The position numbers were made by a program, and so were the translations under genes. Of a DNA stretch of 12,239 nucleotides, positions 1 to 7,157 are shown one piece after another; the first letter of the stretch is position 1; every line of letters begins with the position of its first letter. The notes under the pieces are model-generated. The model was not told the DNA's origin and made no database searches. It saw only the letters and a list, made by a program, of their open reading frames with translations. The stretch covers positions 1 through 12,239 of the forward strand of contig DATFWK010000038.1 of NCBI GenBank assembly GCA_035259345.1, written 5' to 3'. Origin of the DNA: DATFWK01 sp035259345 (GTDB taxonomy: Bacteria > Actinomycetota > Thermoleophilia > Miltoncostaeales > Miltoncostaeaceae).

Positions 1-482
1 GCGTAGGCGGCCTGCCCGATCTGGCCCTCGTAGGCGGCCACGGACGCCGTGAGGACGACTACGCCGCGGATGCCGTCGGCGTCCGGCTCGTTGACGGCCA
101 TGGCCTCGGCGGCAAGCCGCAGCGTGTTGAACGCACCGACCAGGTTGACGTCGACCACCCGCTGGAAGTCGGCGAGCGGGTGCGGCCCCGCCCGGCCGAG
201 GACCCGCATGCCCGGGGCGATGCCGGCCGCCGCGACGGCGACCCGCAGCGGCGCTGCCGCCACCGCGGCCTCGACGGCCGCCCGCAGCGGCCCCTCGTCC
301 CGGACGTCGGCGGCCACGAAGAACGCGCCCTCGCCGAGCCCGGCGGCCACGCCCGGCCCGAGGTCGCCGGGCAGGTCGGCGATCACGACGCGTGCACCGG
401 CCGCGTGGAGGCGGGCCGCCGTCGCGGCCCCGAGCCCCGAGGCCCCGCCCGTGACGAGCGCGGATGCGCCGGTGAGAGCCAC
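1..482 (-). CDS. Short-chain dehydrogenase/reductase, HSD10-like (3' end off window)
   Basis: Partial gene; about 160 residues are visible and the C-terminus lies beyond position 1. Translation of the minus strand from the GTG at 482-480 begins MALTGASALVTGGASGLG, which contains the Rossmann cofactor motif TGxxxGxG (TGGASGLG, residues 11-18). An acidic residue follows strand 2 (VVIAD), which in this family favours NAD over NADP. The active-site serine lies in TASVAAYEGQIG, and the next segment QAAYA carries the expected catalytic tyrosine; the lysine of YxxxK is off the edge. The strand-4 motif reads AAAGIA where NNAG is usual. The SVAAYEGQIGQAAYA stretch is typical of 3-hydroxyacyl-CoA dehydrogenase type 2 (HSD17B10-like) proteins, which oxidise short-chain hydroxyacyl-CoAs in fatty-acid or branched-chain amino-acid breakdown. 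The exact substrate is inference. There is no Shine-Dalgarno sequence; a TATCGT box lies 9 nt before the start, suggesting a leaderless or nearly leaderless mRNA. The gene is divergent from ilvA. Confidence 0.88.
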   Translation of the reverse strand, partial: MALTGASALVTGGASGLGAATAARLHAAGARVVIADLPGDLGPGVAAGLGEGAFFVAADVRDEGPLRAAVEAAVAAAPLRVAVAAAGIAPGMRVLGRAGPHPLADFQRVVDVNLVGAFNTLRLAAEAMAVNEPDADGIRGVVVLTASVAAYEGQIGQAAY

Positions 483-491
483 TGCGCGGCC

Positions 492-497
492 ACGATA
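492..497 (-). promoter_or_regulatory. Putative -10 element of the SDR gene (TATCGT)
   Basis: Read on the minus strand, TATCGT matches the actinobacterial -10 pattern TAnnnT and ends 9 nt before the GTG start at 482. There is no room for a Shine-Dalgarno sequence, so transcription probably starts at or within 2-3 nt of the start codon. It is the mirror image of the ilvA box and part of an 8-bp inverted repeat (492-499 with 534-541). No convincing -35 hexamer was seen. Inferred from sequence pattern only. Confidence 0.5.
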
Positions 498-535
498 GCC
501 GCTCGGAAACGGGCGAAGCGGCCGCGCCCGGCCGC

Positions 536-541
536 TATCGT
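536..541 (+). promoter_or_regulatory. Putative -10 element of the ilvA operon (TATCGT)
   Basis: TATCGT ends 7 nt before the ATG at 549. In actinobacteria the start site usually lies about 7 nt after a TAnnnT -10 box, so the mRNA would begin at or next to the A of the start codon (leaderless). This placement also supports 549 as the true start rather than any upstream in-frame codon. The box is one arm of the 8-bp inverted repeat shared with the divergent SDR promoter. Confidence 0.5.
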
Positions 542-548
542 CGGCCCG

Positions 549-1772
549 ATGGCACGAACCGCCGTCGCCCCGCCGCTCGTGCGCCTCGACGAGGTGCAGG
601 CCGCGCGCGAGCGCATCGCCGGGTTCCTCCGGCACACGCCCACGGACCAGGCCGACACGATCTCCCGCCTCGCCGGGCGCGTGGTGCTGCTGAAGCCCGA
701 GCACCTCCAGCGCACGGGCTCGTTCAAGATCCGGGGGGCCGCGAACTTCATGGCCGGCCTGCCGCCAGGCGGCGAGGTCGTCGCCGGGTCGGCCGGGAAC
801 CACGCGCAGGGGGTCGCGCTGGCGGCCACGCTCACCGGCCGCCGCGCGACGCTCTTCATGCCGCGCGGCGCGCCGCTGCCGAAGCGGATGGCCTCGCGCG
901 AGTACGGCGCCCACGTCGTCCTGGTGGAGGACGCCGTCGACGAGTGCATCGCCCAGGCCGCGCTCTACGCCGCGGAGAAGGGCGCCGTCGTCGTGCCCCC
1001 GTTCGACGACCCCGCCGTGATCGCGGGCCAGGGCACGATCGGCATCGAGATCCTCGAGGAGGCACCGGACGTCGAGGCGATCGTCGTCCCGGTCGGCGGC
1101 GGGGGGCTCATCGCCGGCATCGCCGCGGCCGCGCGTGCGCTGCGGCCCGAGCTGCGCGTCTTCGGCGTGCAGCCCGTGGGCGCGGCGGCGATGGCGCGCT
1201 CGCTCGAGGCGGGGCAGCCCGTCGCGGTCGACGAGCCGCGCACGATGGCCGACGGCGTCGCGCTCAAGCGGCCCTCCGAGCTGACCGTCGCGCACGCCGC
1301 GGCGCTGGTGGAGCGGGTCGTCACCGTCACCGAGGAGGAGATCAGCCGCGCGATGCTGATCCTGCTCGAGCGCGCCAAGGCCGTCGTGGAGCCGGCCGGG
1401 GCGCTCGCGGCCGCGGCGCTCTTGGCCGGGCGGATCCCGGGCAGTGGCCCGGCCGTCGCGGTCGTCTCGGGCGGCAACGTCGACCCGATGCTCCTCACGA
1501 AGCTCATCGAGCACGGGCTCTCGGCCGCGGGCCGCTACCTGGTGCTCAGGGTCGTCCTGGACGACCGGCCCGGGGCGCTCCACCGTCTCACCGGTGCGCT
1601 CGCCGGCATGGACCTGAACGTGCTCTCGGTCGAGCACCACCGCTCCGGGGTCGAGCTGCCGCTTGACGCGGTCGAGGTGATCGTGACGCTCGAGACCCGC
1701 GACCCCGAGCACCGGCTGGAGGTCGCGGACACCCTGCGGGCGATGGGGCACCGGGTCGAGCAGCTCGGATGA
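549..1772 (+). CDS. ilvA: Threonine dehydratase (threonine ammonia-lyase), ACT-domain type
   Basis: A 407-residue PLP enzyme that deaminates threonine (and often serine) to 2-oxobutyrate (or pyruvate) and ammonia in the cytoplasm. Visible motifs are GSFKIRGA with the PLP-binding lysine at K60, the substrate/cofactor loop GSAGNHAQG near 79-87, and the glycine-rich phosphate-binding loop GGGGLIAG near 180. Residues about 330-407 form a C-terminal ACT domain, recognisable by the DDRPGALHRL stretch, likely an allosteric amino-acid binding module. The length fits the roughly 400-residue single-ACT form rather than the 500-residue E. coli IlvA with its longer regulatory region. The reading frame is open upstream to 180, but the ATG at 549 begins at the conserved N-terminus and sits 7 nt after a -10 box. 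First gene of a four-gene unit; its stop overlaps the next start (ATGA). A biosynthetic (isoleucine) and a catabolic role are both possible; the neighbours favour catabolism. Confidence 0.92.
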   Translation: MARTAVAPPLVRLDEVQAARERIAGFLRHTPTDQADTISRLAGRVVLLKPEHLQRTGSFKIRGAANFMAGLPPGGEVVAGSAGNHAQGVALAATLTGRRATLFMPRGAPLPKRMASREYGAHVVLVEDAVDECIAQAALYAAEKGAVVVPPFDDPAVIAGQGTIGIEILEEAPDVEAIVVPVGGGGLIAGIAAAARALRPELRVFGVQPVGAAAMARSLEAGQPVAVDEPRTMADGVALKRPSELTVAHAAALVERVVTVTEEEISRAMLILLERAKAVVEPAGALAAAALLAGRIPGSGPAVAVVSGGNVDPMLLTKLIEHGLSAAGRYLVLRVVLDDRPGALHRLTGALAGMDLNVLSVEHHRSGVELPLDAVEVIVTLETRDPEHRLEVADTLRAMGHRVEQLG

Positions 1773-2482
1773 GCCGCCCCAGGGCGGTCCTCCTCGACGT
1801 CGGCAACACGCTCCTCGGATGGGACCTTCCGCGGGTGGTGGACGCCCTGGCCGCGGCCGGGGTCCGCACGGACGCCGCCGCGCTCGAGCGGGCGGAGGCC
1901 GCCGCGCGCCCGGCGCTCGACCGGGCGCTCGCGCCGGGGCGCTCGACCGAGGCCGCGGAGACCGCCGTCCGCCGCCTGGCGCTCACGCTCGAGGCGCTCG
2001 GCCTCGGCGCCCGTGAGGCGGAGCTGCCGGCCGCGGCCGCCGCCGAGGCGCTCCGCGGAGGGACGCCGCTCTTCTGCCGCGTGCTGCCGGGCGTCCCCGC
2101 GGCCCTGCGCCGCCTCCGCCGGGCCGGCCTGCGGCTGGTCGTGGTCAGCAACTCGGACGGGACGGTCGGCGACCTGCTCGCCGGGGCGGGGCTCGGGGAC
2201 CTGCTGGACGCCGTCGTGGACTCCGGCGCGGTGGGCGTCGAGAAGCCGGACCCGCGGATCTTCCGCCACGGCCTGGCCGCCGCCGGCTGCGGCCCGCAGG
2301 AGGCGCTGCACGTCGGCGACCTCTACAGCGTGGACGTCGTGGGCGCGCGTGCGGCGGGCGTCCCCGTCGTGCTGCTCGACCCCTACGGCGACTGGGGCCA
2401 GGTGGACTGCGACCGGGCGCCGGACCTGGCCGCGGTGGCCGAGGGTCTGCTGACTGGGGGTCCTGTCACAATCGACACATGA
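1769..2482 (+). CDS. HAD-superfamily hydrolase with altered motif I
   Basis: A 237-residue protein with the four HAD motifs in order: motif I LLDVGNTLL (nucleophile D10), motif II VVVSNSD (S127), motif III lysine in VEKPDP (K159), and motif IV HVGDLYSVD (D184, D189). An alpha-helical cap of type C1 fits between motifs I and II, residues about 15-110. In classical HAD phosphatases motif I is DxDxT; here the second Asp is Gly (D10-V-G12-N-T14), so the usual general acid/base is missing. HADs with substitutions at this position include dehalogenases and phosphonatases as well as phosphatase-like proteins, so the chemistry cannot be named. The ATG overlaps the ilvA stop (ATGA) and the gene's own TGA overlaps the next ATG, implying translational coupling. 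It may be a metabolite-repair or side-product phosphatase for the operon, which is inference. Confidence 0.85.
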   Translation: MSRPRAVLLDVGNTLLGWDLPRVVDALAAAGVRTDAAALERAEAAARPALDRALAPGRSTEAAETAVRRLALTLEALGLGAREAELPAAAAAEALRGGTPLFCRVLPGVPAALRRLRRAGLRLVVVSNSDGTVGDLLAGAGLGDLLDAVVDSGAVGVEKPDPRIFRHGLAAAGCGPQEALHVGDLYSVDVVGARAAGVPVVLLDPYGDWGQVDCDRAPDLAAVAEGLLTGGPVTIDT

Positions 2483-3321
2483 GCGCCCACCGCATCCTCA
2501 TGTGCCCGCCGACGCACTTCGGCGTGCGCTACGAGATCAACCTCTGGATGGACACAGCACGCCAGGCCGACGACGACGCCGCGATCCTCCAGTGGGACCA
2601 GCTTCGGGCGACGCTCACGGACCTCGGCGCGACCGTCGCGCTCGAGGAGCCCCGCCCGGGCCTCCCGGACCAGGTCTTCACCGCGAACGCCGGCTTCGCG
2701 CTCGGCGGACGGGCGCTCGTGGCGAGCTTCCTCCACCCCGAGCGGCAGGGCGAGGAGCCGGTGCACGAGCGGTGGTTCCGCGACGCCGGCTTCGAGACGT
2801 GGAAGACGACGCACATCCTCGAGGGAGCCGGCGACGTCTGCGGCGGGGTGGACGTGCTCTTCGCCGGGCACGGCATCCGCTCCGACCGGCGCGCGCACGC
2901 CGAGGCGGCCGCCTTCCTGGGCGTCGAGGTCGTCTCGCTCGAGATGACCGATCCCTGGCTCTACCACCTCGACCTGGTCATGGCGCCGCTCGACACGCGC
3001 ACGGTGCTGGTCGCGCCGCACGCGCTCACGGCGGCCGCGGCCCGCGCCGTGGCCGAGCGCTTCGCCGACCCGGTCGAGCTCACGCGCGAGGAGGCGCACG
3101 CGTTCACGGCCAACTGCCTGGTGCTCGGCGACCGCCTGGTGATGCACCACTGCCCGCCGCGCATCGGGCGCGAGCTCGCGGCGCGCGGATTCGAGGCGAT
3201 CGAGAGCCCCGTGGGCGAGTTCCTCAAGGGCGGCGGCGGCGTGCGCTGCATGGGCCTCTTCCTCGACGGCGGCCCGGCGGCGCCGGACCCCGTCGAGGTG
3301 GCCGGGGGCGCGCATGGGTAG
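2479..3321 (+). CDS. DDAH/arginine-deiminase-like guanidine hydrolase
   Basis: A 280-residue member of the amidinotransferase/deiminase (pentein) fold. Family landmarks are DQVFTANAGFAL (residues about 64-75), the acidic EGAGDV segment (E115, D119), the catalytic histidine in YHLD (H163), and the nucleophilic cysteine near the C-terminus in GGGGVRCM (C257). The Glu/Asp-His-Cys order and spacing match dimethylarginine dimethylaminohydrolases, which convert N-methylated arginines to L-citrulline and methylamines through a covalent thiouronium intermediate. Related proteins act on arginine itself or other guanidines, so the substrate remains open. There is no signal peptide, so it is cytoplasmic. 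The start ATG overlaps the HAD stop and the stop overlaps the aminotransferase start by 8 bp. The pairing with a class III aminotransferase suggests arginine, citrulline or ornithine-type metabolism (inference). A CACAAT box 6 nt before the start may give a weak internal leaderless promoter. Confidence 0.85.
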   Translation: MSAHRILMCPPTHFGVRYEINLWMDTARQADDDAAILQWDQLRATLTDLGATVALEEPRPGLPDQVFTANAGFALGGRALVASFLHPERQGEEPVHERWFRDAGFETWKTTHILEGAGDVCGGVDVLFAGHGIRSDRRAHAEAAAFLGVEVVSLEMTDPWLYHLDLVMAPLDTRTVLVAPHALTAAAARAVAERFADPVELTREEAHAFTANCLVLGDRLVMHHCPPRIGRELAARGFEAIESPVGEFLKGGGGVRCMGLFLDGGPAAPDPVEVAGGAHG

Positions 3322-4615
3322 CACGGTCCGCGCCGCGGCGCTCGAGGAGCGCTGGCGGCGGGTCATCGCGCCCGCGCTCGCCTTCGCGACGGACATCGAG
3401 GCCGTGCGCGCCGAGGGCGCCTGGGTGGAGGCGGGGGACGGCCGGCGCTACCTCGACTGCACGTCCGGCACCGCGACGACGAACGTCGGCCACAACCACC
3501 CGCGCGTGCTGGCGGCCGCCCGCGAGCAGCTCGAGCGCATGGTCCACTCGGGCGGGGTCTTCCAGTACGAGTCGGCGGTGGAGCTCGCCGAGCGCCTGGC
3601 CCGGGTGACGCCCGGCGACATCGGCTCGTTCTTCCTCCTGAACGGCGGCAGCGAGGCCGTCGAGGGGGCCGTGAAGCTCGCGCGCCGGGTCACCGGCCGC
3701 CACGGCGTCGTGGTCTTCCGCGGCGGCTTCCACGGCCGCACGATGGGCGCGGTCGGCTACACCACATCCAAGGCGTACTACCGGGCGGGCTACGCGCCGC
3801 TCGGCGCGAGCGTGCACGTGGCGCCGTTCCCGACCCCACGCCGCTGGGGCCTCGATCCCGACGCGGCCGCCGACCGGGCGCTCGCCGGCCTCGACGACAT
3901 CCACCGCCACGACCTGCCGCCGGGCGAGACGGCCTGCTACCTGGTCGAGCCGGTGCAGGGGGAGGGCGGCTACCACCCGGCCGGGGCCCGCTTCCTGGCC
4001 GGCCTGCGCGGGCGGGCGGACGCGGCCGGCGCGCTCCTGGTCCTCGACGAGGTCCAGACCGGCTTCGGGCGGACCGGCGCCTGGTTCGGCGCCCAGGCCT
4101 ACGGGGTCGTGCCGGATGTGATCGCGCTCGCCAAGGGCATCGCCGGGGGGTTCCCGGTCTCGGCCTTCGGCATGACGCCGGCGCTCGCGGAGCGCTTCCC
4201 GCCCGGCGCGCACGGGACCACCTTCGGCGGGAACCCGGTCGCCTGCGCGGCCGGCGCCGCGTCGATCGACGTGATCGCCGAGGAGCGCCTGCCGGAGCGG
4301 GCGGTCGCGCTCGGGGCGATCACAACCGCGCGCCTGCGCGAGGTCGCGGCCCGGGTGCCCGAGGTGGCCGAGGTCCGCGGGCCGGGCCTCATGATCGGCG
4401 TCGAGATCGCCGAGCCGGGCACCGGGCGCCCGCGCGGCGACCTGGCCGCGCGCGTGATCGCCGCGGCCCGGTCCGACGGCGTCGTGCTGATCGACTGCGG
4501 GCCGGAGGGCGAGGTCATCCGCTTCATCCCGCCGCTCACGATCTCCGAGGAGGACCTCGACCACGGGCTCGACGTCCTCGGGCGGGCGCTGGAGGGCATC
4601 GCCGGCACGAGCTGA
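3314..4615 (+). CDS. Class III (omega-amino acid) aminotransferase, PLP-dependent
   Basis: A 433-residue fold-type I PLP enzyme of the ornithine/acetylornithine/4-aminobutyrate aminotransferase family. Seen in order: the N-terminal GTATTNVGHNHP segment (53-63), the PLP-phosphate loop NGGSEAVEGAVKLAR (110-124), the GGFHGRT motif (137-143) that stacks on PLP, VEPVQGEGGY (211-220), the PLP-binding aspartate in LVLDEVQTGFGRTG (D245), the Schiff-base lysine in ALAKGIAGGFP (K274), and HGTTFGGNPVA. Full family length and intact. These enzymes move a terminal amino group from substrates such as ornithine, acetylornithine, GABA or beta-alanine to 2-oxoglutarate or pyruvate. Sequence alone does not settle the donor; next to a DDAH-like hydrolase, ornithine-type or GABA-type substrates are reasonable (inference). 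Last gene of the coupled operon; the ATG lies 8 bp inside the previous gene. Confidence 0.88.
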   Translation: MGSTVRAAALEERWRRVIAPALAFATDIEAVRAEGAWVEAGDGRRYLDCTSGTATTNVGHNHPRVLAAAREQLERMVHSGGVFQYESAVELAERLARVTPGDIGSFFLLNGGSEAVEGAVKLARRVTGRHGVVVFRGGFHGRTMGAVGYTTSKAYYRAGYAPLGASVHVAPFPTPRRWGLDPDAAADRALAGLDDIHRHDLPPGETACYLVEPVQGEGGYHPAGARFLAGLRGRADAAGALLVLDEVQTGFGRTGAWFGAQAYGVVPDVIALAKGIAGGFPVSAFGMTPALAERFPPGAHGTTFGGNPVACAAGAASIDVIAEERLPERAVALGAITTARLREVAARVPEVAEVRGPGLMIGVEIAEPGTGRPRGDLAARVIAAARSDGVVLIDCGPEGEVIRFIPPLTISEEDLDHGLDVLGRALEGIAGTS

Positions 4616-4728
4616 CGCCCGCCGACCGGTGCCCGTCGGTGCGACGGACAGGGTGTGCGCGATCGTGCAGGGCAAACCGCGACGAACGTCACAGTCGCGC
4701 AGGAAACCCCTTGCTACCATCGCGACAC
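4616..4728 (+). promoter_or_regulatory. Intergenic region with ccm promoter; -10 box TACCAT at 4715-4720
   Basis: These 113 bp separate the amino-acid operon from ccmE. TACCAT (4715-4720) fits TAnnnT and is followed by 8 nt and the ccmE ATG at 4729, with no Shine-Dalgarno sequence between, so a leaderless transcript is likely. No clear -35 hexamer is present. A short imperfect hairpin (CCGAC 4622-4626 with GTCGG 4635-4639) follows the aminotransferase stop; it is too weak to call a terminator with confidence. Confidence 0.45.
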
Positions 4729-5139
4729 ATGAAGCGCCTCCGTTTCGTGATCGCCCTCGCCCTGGCCGCGGTCCTCGGAGGTGTCCTGGTCTTCTTCAGC
4801 CTCGGCGGGAGCCTGCAGCACGACGTCGGGCCGGGCCAGGTCACCAAGCAGGACACGCAGTACCGGCTGGCGGCGATCGTCACCAAGGGCTCGCCCTCCA
4901 ACGCCGCGACGCTCGCGGCGACGGACACGGGGCTGCGCTTCATGGTCCAGGACATCAAGAACCCGGCCAAGCGGATCCAGATCCTCTACCGGGGCACGGT
5001 GCCGGACACCTTCAAGGACGGGCGCGAGATCGTGGTGACCGGGAAGCTCCAGAGCGGCGTGTTCGTCGCGCAGCGGGACTCCCTGGTCACGAAGTGCCCC
5101 TCGAAGTTCCAGGGCAAGTCGCCGGACTCCGCCACCTGA
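4729..5139 (+). CDS. ccmE: Cytochrome c maturation protein CcmE, Cys-type variant
   Basis: A 136-residue periplasm-facing haem chaperone that holds haem covalently before CcmF/CcmH attach it to apocytochrome c. One N-terminal membrane anchor (residues about 5-25) is followed by a small OB-fold beta domain, with the recognisable segments QYRLAAIVTKGS, LRFMVQDIKNPAKRIQILYRGTVPDTFKDGREIV (residues 69-102) and VTGKLQSGVFVA. In E. coli the haem ligand is His in HxxxY. Here the equivalent site reads TKCPSKF: Cys at residue 123, as in the known CxxxY subgroup, but Phe at 127 instead of the usual Tyr. The ATG at 4729 begins right at the membrane anchor and 8 nt after a TACCAT box; an in-frame codon at 4639 would add 30 unrelated residues. 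It is followed by ccmF after 10 bp, so the two are co-transcribed. Confidence 0.9.
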   Translation: MKRLRFVIALALAAVLGGVLVFFSLGGSLQHDVGPGQVTKQDTQYRLAAIVTKGSPSNAATLAATDTGLRFMVQDIKNPAKRIQILYRGTVPDTFKDGREIVVTGKLQSGVFVAQRDSLVTKCPSKFQGKSPDSAT

Positions 5140-5149
5140 CGGGGCCCTG

Positions 5150-7150
5150 ATGGCCCTCCTCGGCCGAGCCGTCCTCATCCTCGCGCTGGCGGGGCTGCTG
5201 TTCGCGGTCGGGGCCGCCCTCTACGGGCGCAAGCCCTCCCGGCGCGCCTGGTACCAGGCGGCCGAGCGGACGGTCTTCGCCGTGCTCGGCCTGGTCGCCG
5301 TCGCGATGCTCACGCTGTGGACGGCGCTCCTCACGAACGACTTCTCGCTCGAGGCCGTCGCGAACTATTCGAGCCGCGCGCTCAGCGACCGCCTGAAGCT
5401 CACCGCGCTCTGGGCCAGCCAGCCCGGCTCGCTGATGCTGTGGCTGTTCATCCTGATGGGCTTCTCGACCATCGCGATCCTGATCAACCGGGTGCGCAAC
5501 CGCGAGCTCATGCCGGTGGTGGTCGCGGTGCTGGCGGGCATCGGCTCGTTCTTCGCTTTCCTGCTCTCGTTCGTCACGAGCCCGTTCAACACGGTCGCGG
5601 TGGTGCCGTCCGACGGCCAGGGCCTGCAGGCCGCGCTGCAGAACCCGTACATGATCATCCACCCGCCCATGCTGTACCTCGGCTACGTGGCGATGTCGGT
5701 GCCGTTCGCCTTCGCGATCTCGGCGCTCGCCACCGGCCGCCTGGACAACGTGTGGCTCTCGAGCGTCCGCCGCTGGACGATCCTCAGCTGGGTGCTGCTC
5801 GGCGTCGGCATCCTGCTCGGGGCCAAGTGGGCCTACGAGTCGCTCTCGTTCGGCGGCTACTGGGCGTGGGACCCGGTCGAGAACGCCGCGTTCATGCCCT
5901 GGCTGGTCGGCACGGCGTTCCTGCACTCCGTGATGGTCCAGGAGCGGCGCGGGATGCTGCGCGTCTGGAACATGGTGCTGGTCGTCCTGGCCTTCTCGCT
6001 CTGCATCTTCGGCACGTTCATCACGCGCTCGGGGCTGCTCCAGTCCGTCCACGCGTTCGGCGCCAAGACCGTCGGCCCGTACTTCCTCGCGTTCCTGATC
6101 GCGGTCCTGGCCGGCTCGATCGCCCTGATCATCCGGCGCCTCCCGGCTCTGAAGAGCCAGCATTCGCTGGAGAGCTACGTCTCGCGAGAAGCCGTCTTCC
6201 TCTACAACAACCTGCTCCTCGTGGGGCTCGCCTTCGCGATCTTCTGGGGGACGGTCTTCCCGATCCTCTCCGAGGCCGTCCGCGGCGAGCGGATCAGCGT
6301 GGGGGAGACGTTCTTCGACCAGGTCGCCGCGCCGATCGGGGTGGCGCTGCTCTTCCTCACGGGCGTGGGGCCGATGATCCCCTGGCGCAAGGCCTCGCTC
6401 CCGCAGCTGCGCCGGCGCTTCTTCTGGCCGCTGGTGGTCGCCGCGGTGGTCGCGCCGCTGCTCCTCCTGACCGACGCCTGGTCGCACTGGGCCGCGGCCA
6501 TCGCGTTCACGATCGGCGCCTTCGTCCTCACCTGCATCGTCACCGAGTTCACGCGCGGAACGCGCGTGCGCCACGCGCTGGGCGGCGTCTCGTGGCCGCG
6601 GGCCACGGTCGACCTCGTCCTTCGCAACCGCCGCCGCTACGGCGGCTACATCGTCCACGTCGGGATCGTGCTGATCATCGTGGGCGTGGCGGCCTCCCGG
6701 GCATTCGTCACCGAGGGCGACGTGAGCATCAAGAACGGCGAGACGGCGCGCGTCGGCGACTACTCGTTCACGCTCCTCGACACCTCGCGCAACCGGTTCC
6801 CGAACCGCATGAACGTCAGCGCGACGATCGGCGTGACCAAGGGCGGCAGCAAGGTGGCGACGCTCGTGCCGCAGAAGAACGTGTACCTGCCGCGAGGCGA
6901 GCCGGGCGACATCGTCGCGATCAAGAGCGGCCCGACCAAGGACATCTGGGTGAACCTCGCCGGGCTCACCCCGGCCGGCCCGCAGCAGGTCGCCACGCTC
7001 CGCATCTTCGTGAACCCGATGGTGAGCTGGATCTGGCTCGGCGGCCTCATCATGGCGCTCGGCGCGCTCATCGCCGCCTGGCCGCCGCCACGGGCCGTGC
7101 GCGCGGCCGCGCCCGCCCCGGCCCGCCGCGGCCGCCGCGCCGAGGCCTGA
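5150..7150 (+). CDS. ccmF: Cytochrome c haem lyase subunit CcmF
   Basis: A 666-residue multi-spanning membrane protein of the haem handling family. It takes haem from CcmE and, with CcmH/CcmI, ligates it to CxxCH motifs of apocytochromes on the outer face of the membrane. The tryptophan-rich WWD haem-binding segment GGYWAWDPVENAAFMPWL is at residues about 235-252. The conserved histidines expected as haem ligands are visible at H171 (IIHPPMLYLGY), H259 (FLHS), H301 (SVHAF) and H503 (GGYIVHVG). A large C-terminal extracytoplasmic domain (about 520-622) is followed by a last membrane helix beginning NPMVSWIWLGG (623-645) and a basic, Ala/Pro/Arg-rich tail. Length is normal for CcmF. It lies 10 bp after ccmE and 7 bp before the CcmI-like gene, a compact operon. 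Confidence 0.96.
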   Translation: MALLGRAVLILALAGLLFAVGAALYGRKPSRRAWYQAAERTVFAVLGLVAVAMLTLWTALLTNDFSLEAVANYSSRALSDRLKLTALWASQPGSLMLWLFILMGFSTIAILINRVRNRELMPVVVAVLAGIGSFFAFLLSFVTSPFNTVAVVPSDGQGLQAALQNPYMIIHPPMLYLGYVAMSVPFAFAISALATGRLDNVWLSSVRRWTILSWVLLGVGILLGAKWAYESLSFGGYWAWDPVENAAFMPWLVGTAFLHSVMVQERRGMLRVWNMVLVVLAFSLCIFGTFITRSGLLQSVHAFGAKTVGPYFLAFLIAVLAGSIALIIRRLPALKSQHSLESYVSREAVFLYNNLLLVGLAFAIFWGTVFPILSEAVRGERISVGETFFDQVAAPIGVALLFLTGVGPMIPWRKASLPQLRRRFFWPLVVAAVVAPLLLLTDAWSHWAAAIAFTIGAFVLTCIVTEFTRGTRVRHALGGVSWPRATVDLVLRNRRRYGGYIVHVGIVLIIVGVAASRAFVTEGDVSIKNGETARVGDYSFTLLDTSRNRFPNRMNVSATIGVTKGGSKVATLVPQKNVYLPRGEPGDIVAIKSGPTKDIWVNLAGLTPAGPQQVATLRIFVNPMVSWIWLGGLIMALGALIAAWPPPRAVRAAAPAPARRGRRAEA

Positions 7151-7157
7151 GCGGCCG

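Noticed and set aside
180..548. N-terminal extension of ilvA by 123 codons
   Set aside because: The extension is antisense to the SDR gene, has no conserved sequence, and crosses the divergent promoters; the ATG at 549 gives a normal family N-terminus.
3224..4720. 498-codon minus-strand open frame opposite the aminotransferase
   Set aside because: The sense strand encodes an intact class III aminotransferase with all catalytic residues; the antisense product is low-complexity Arg/Gly/Ala.
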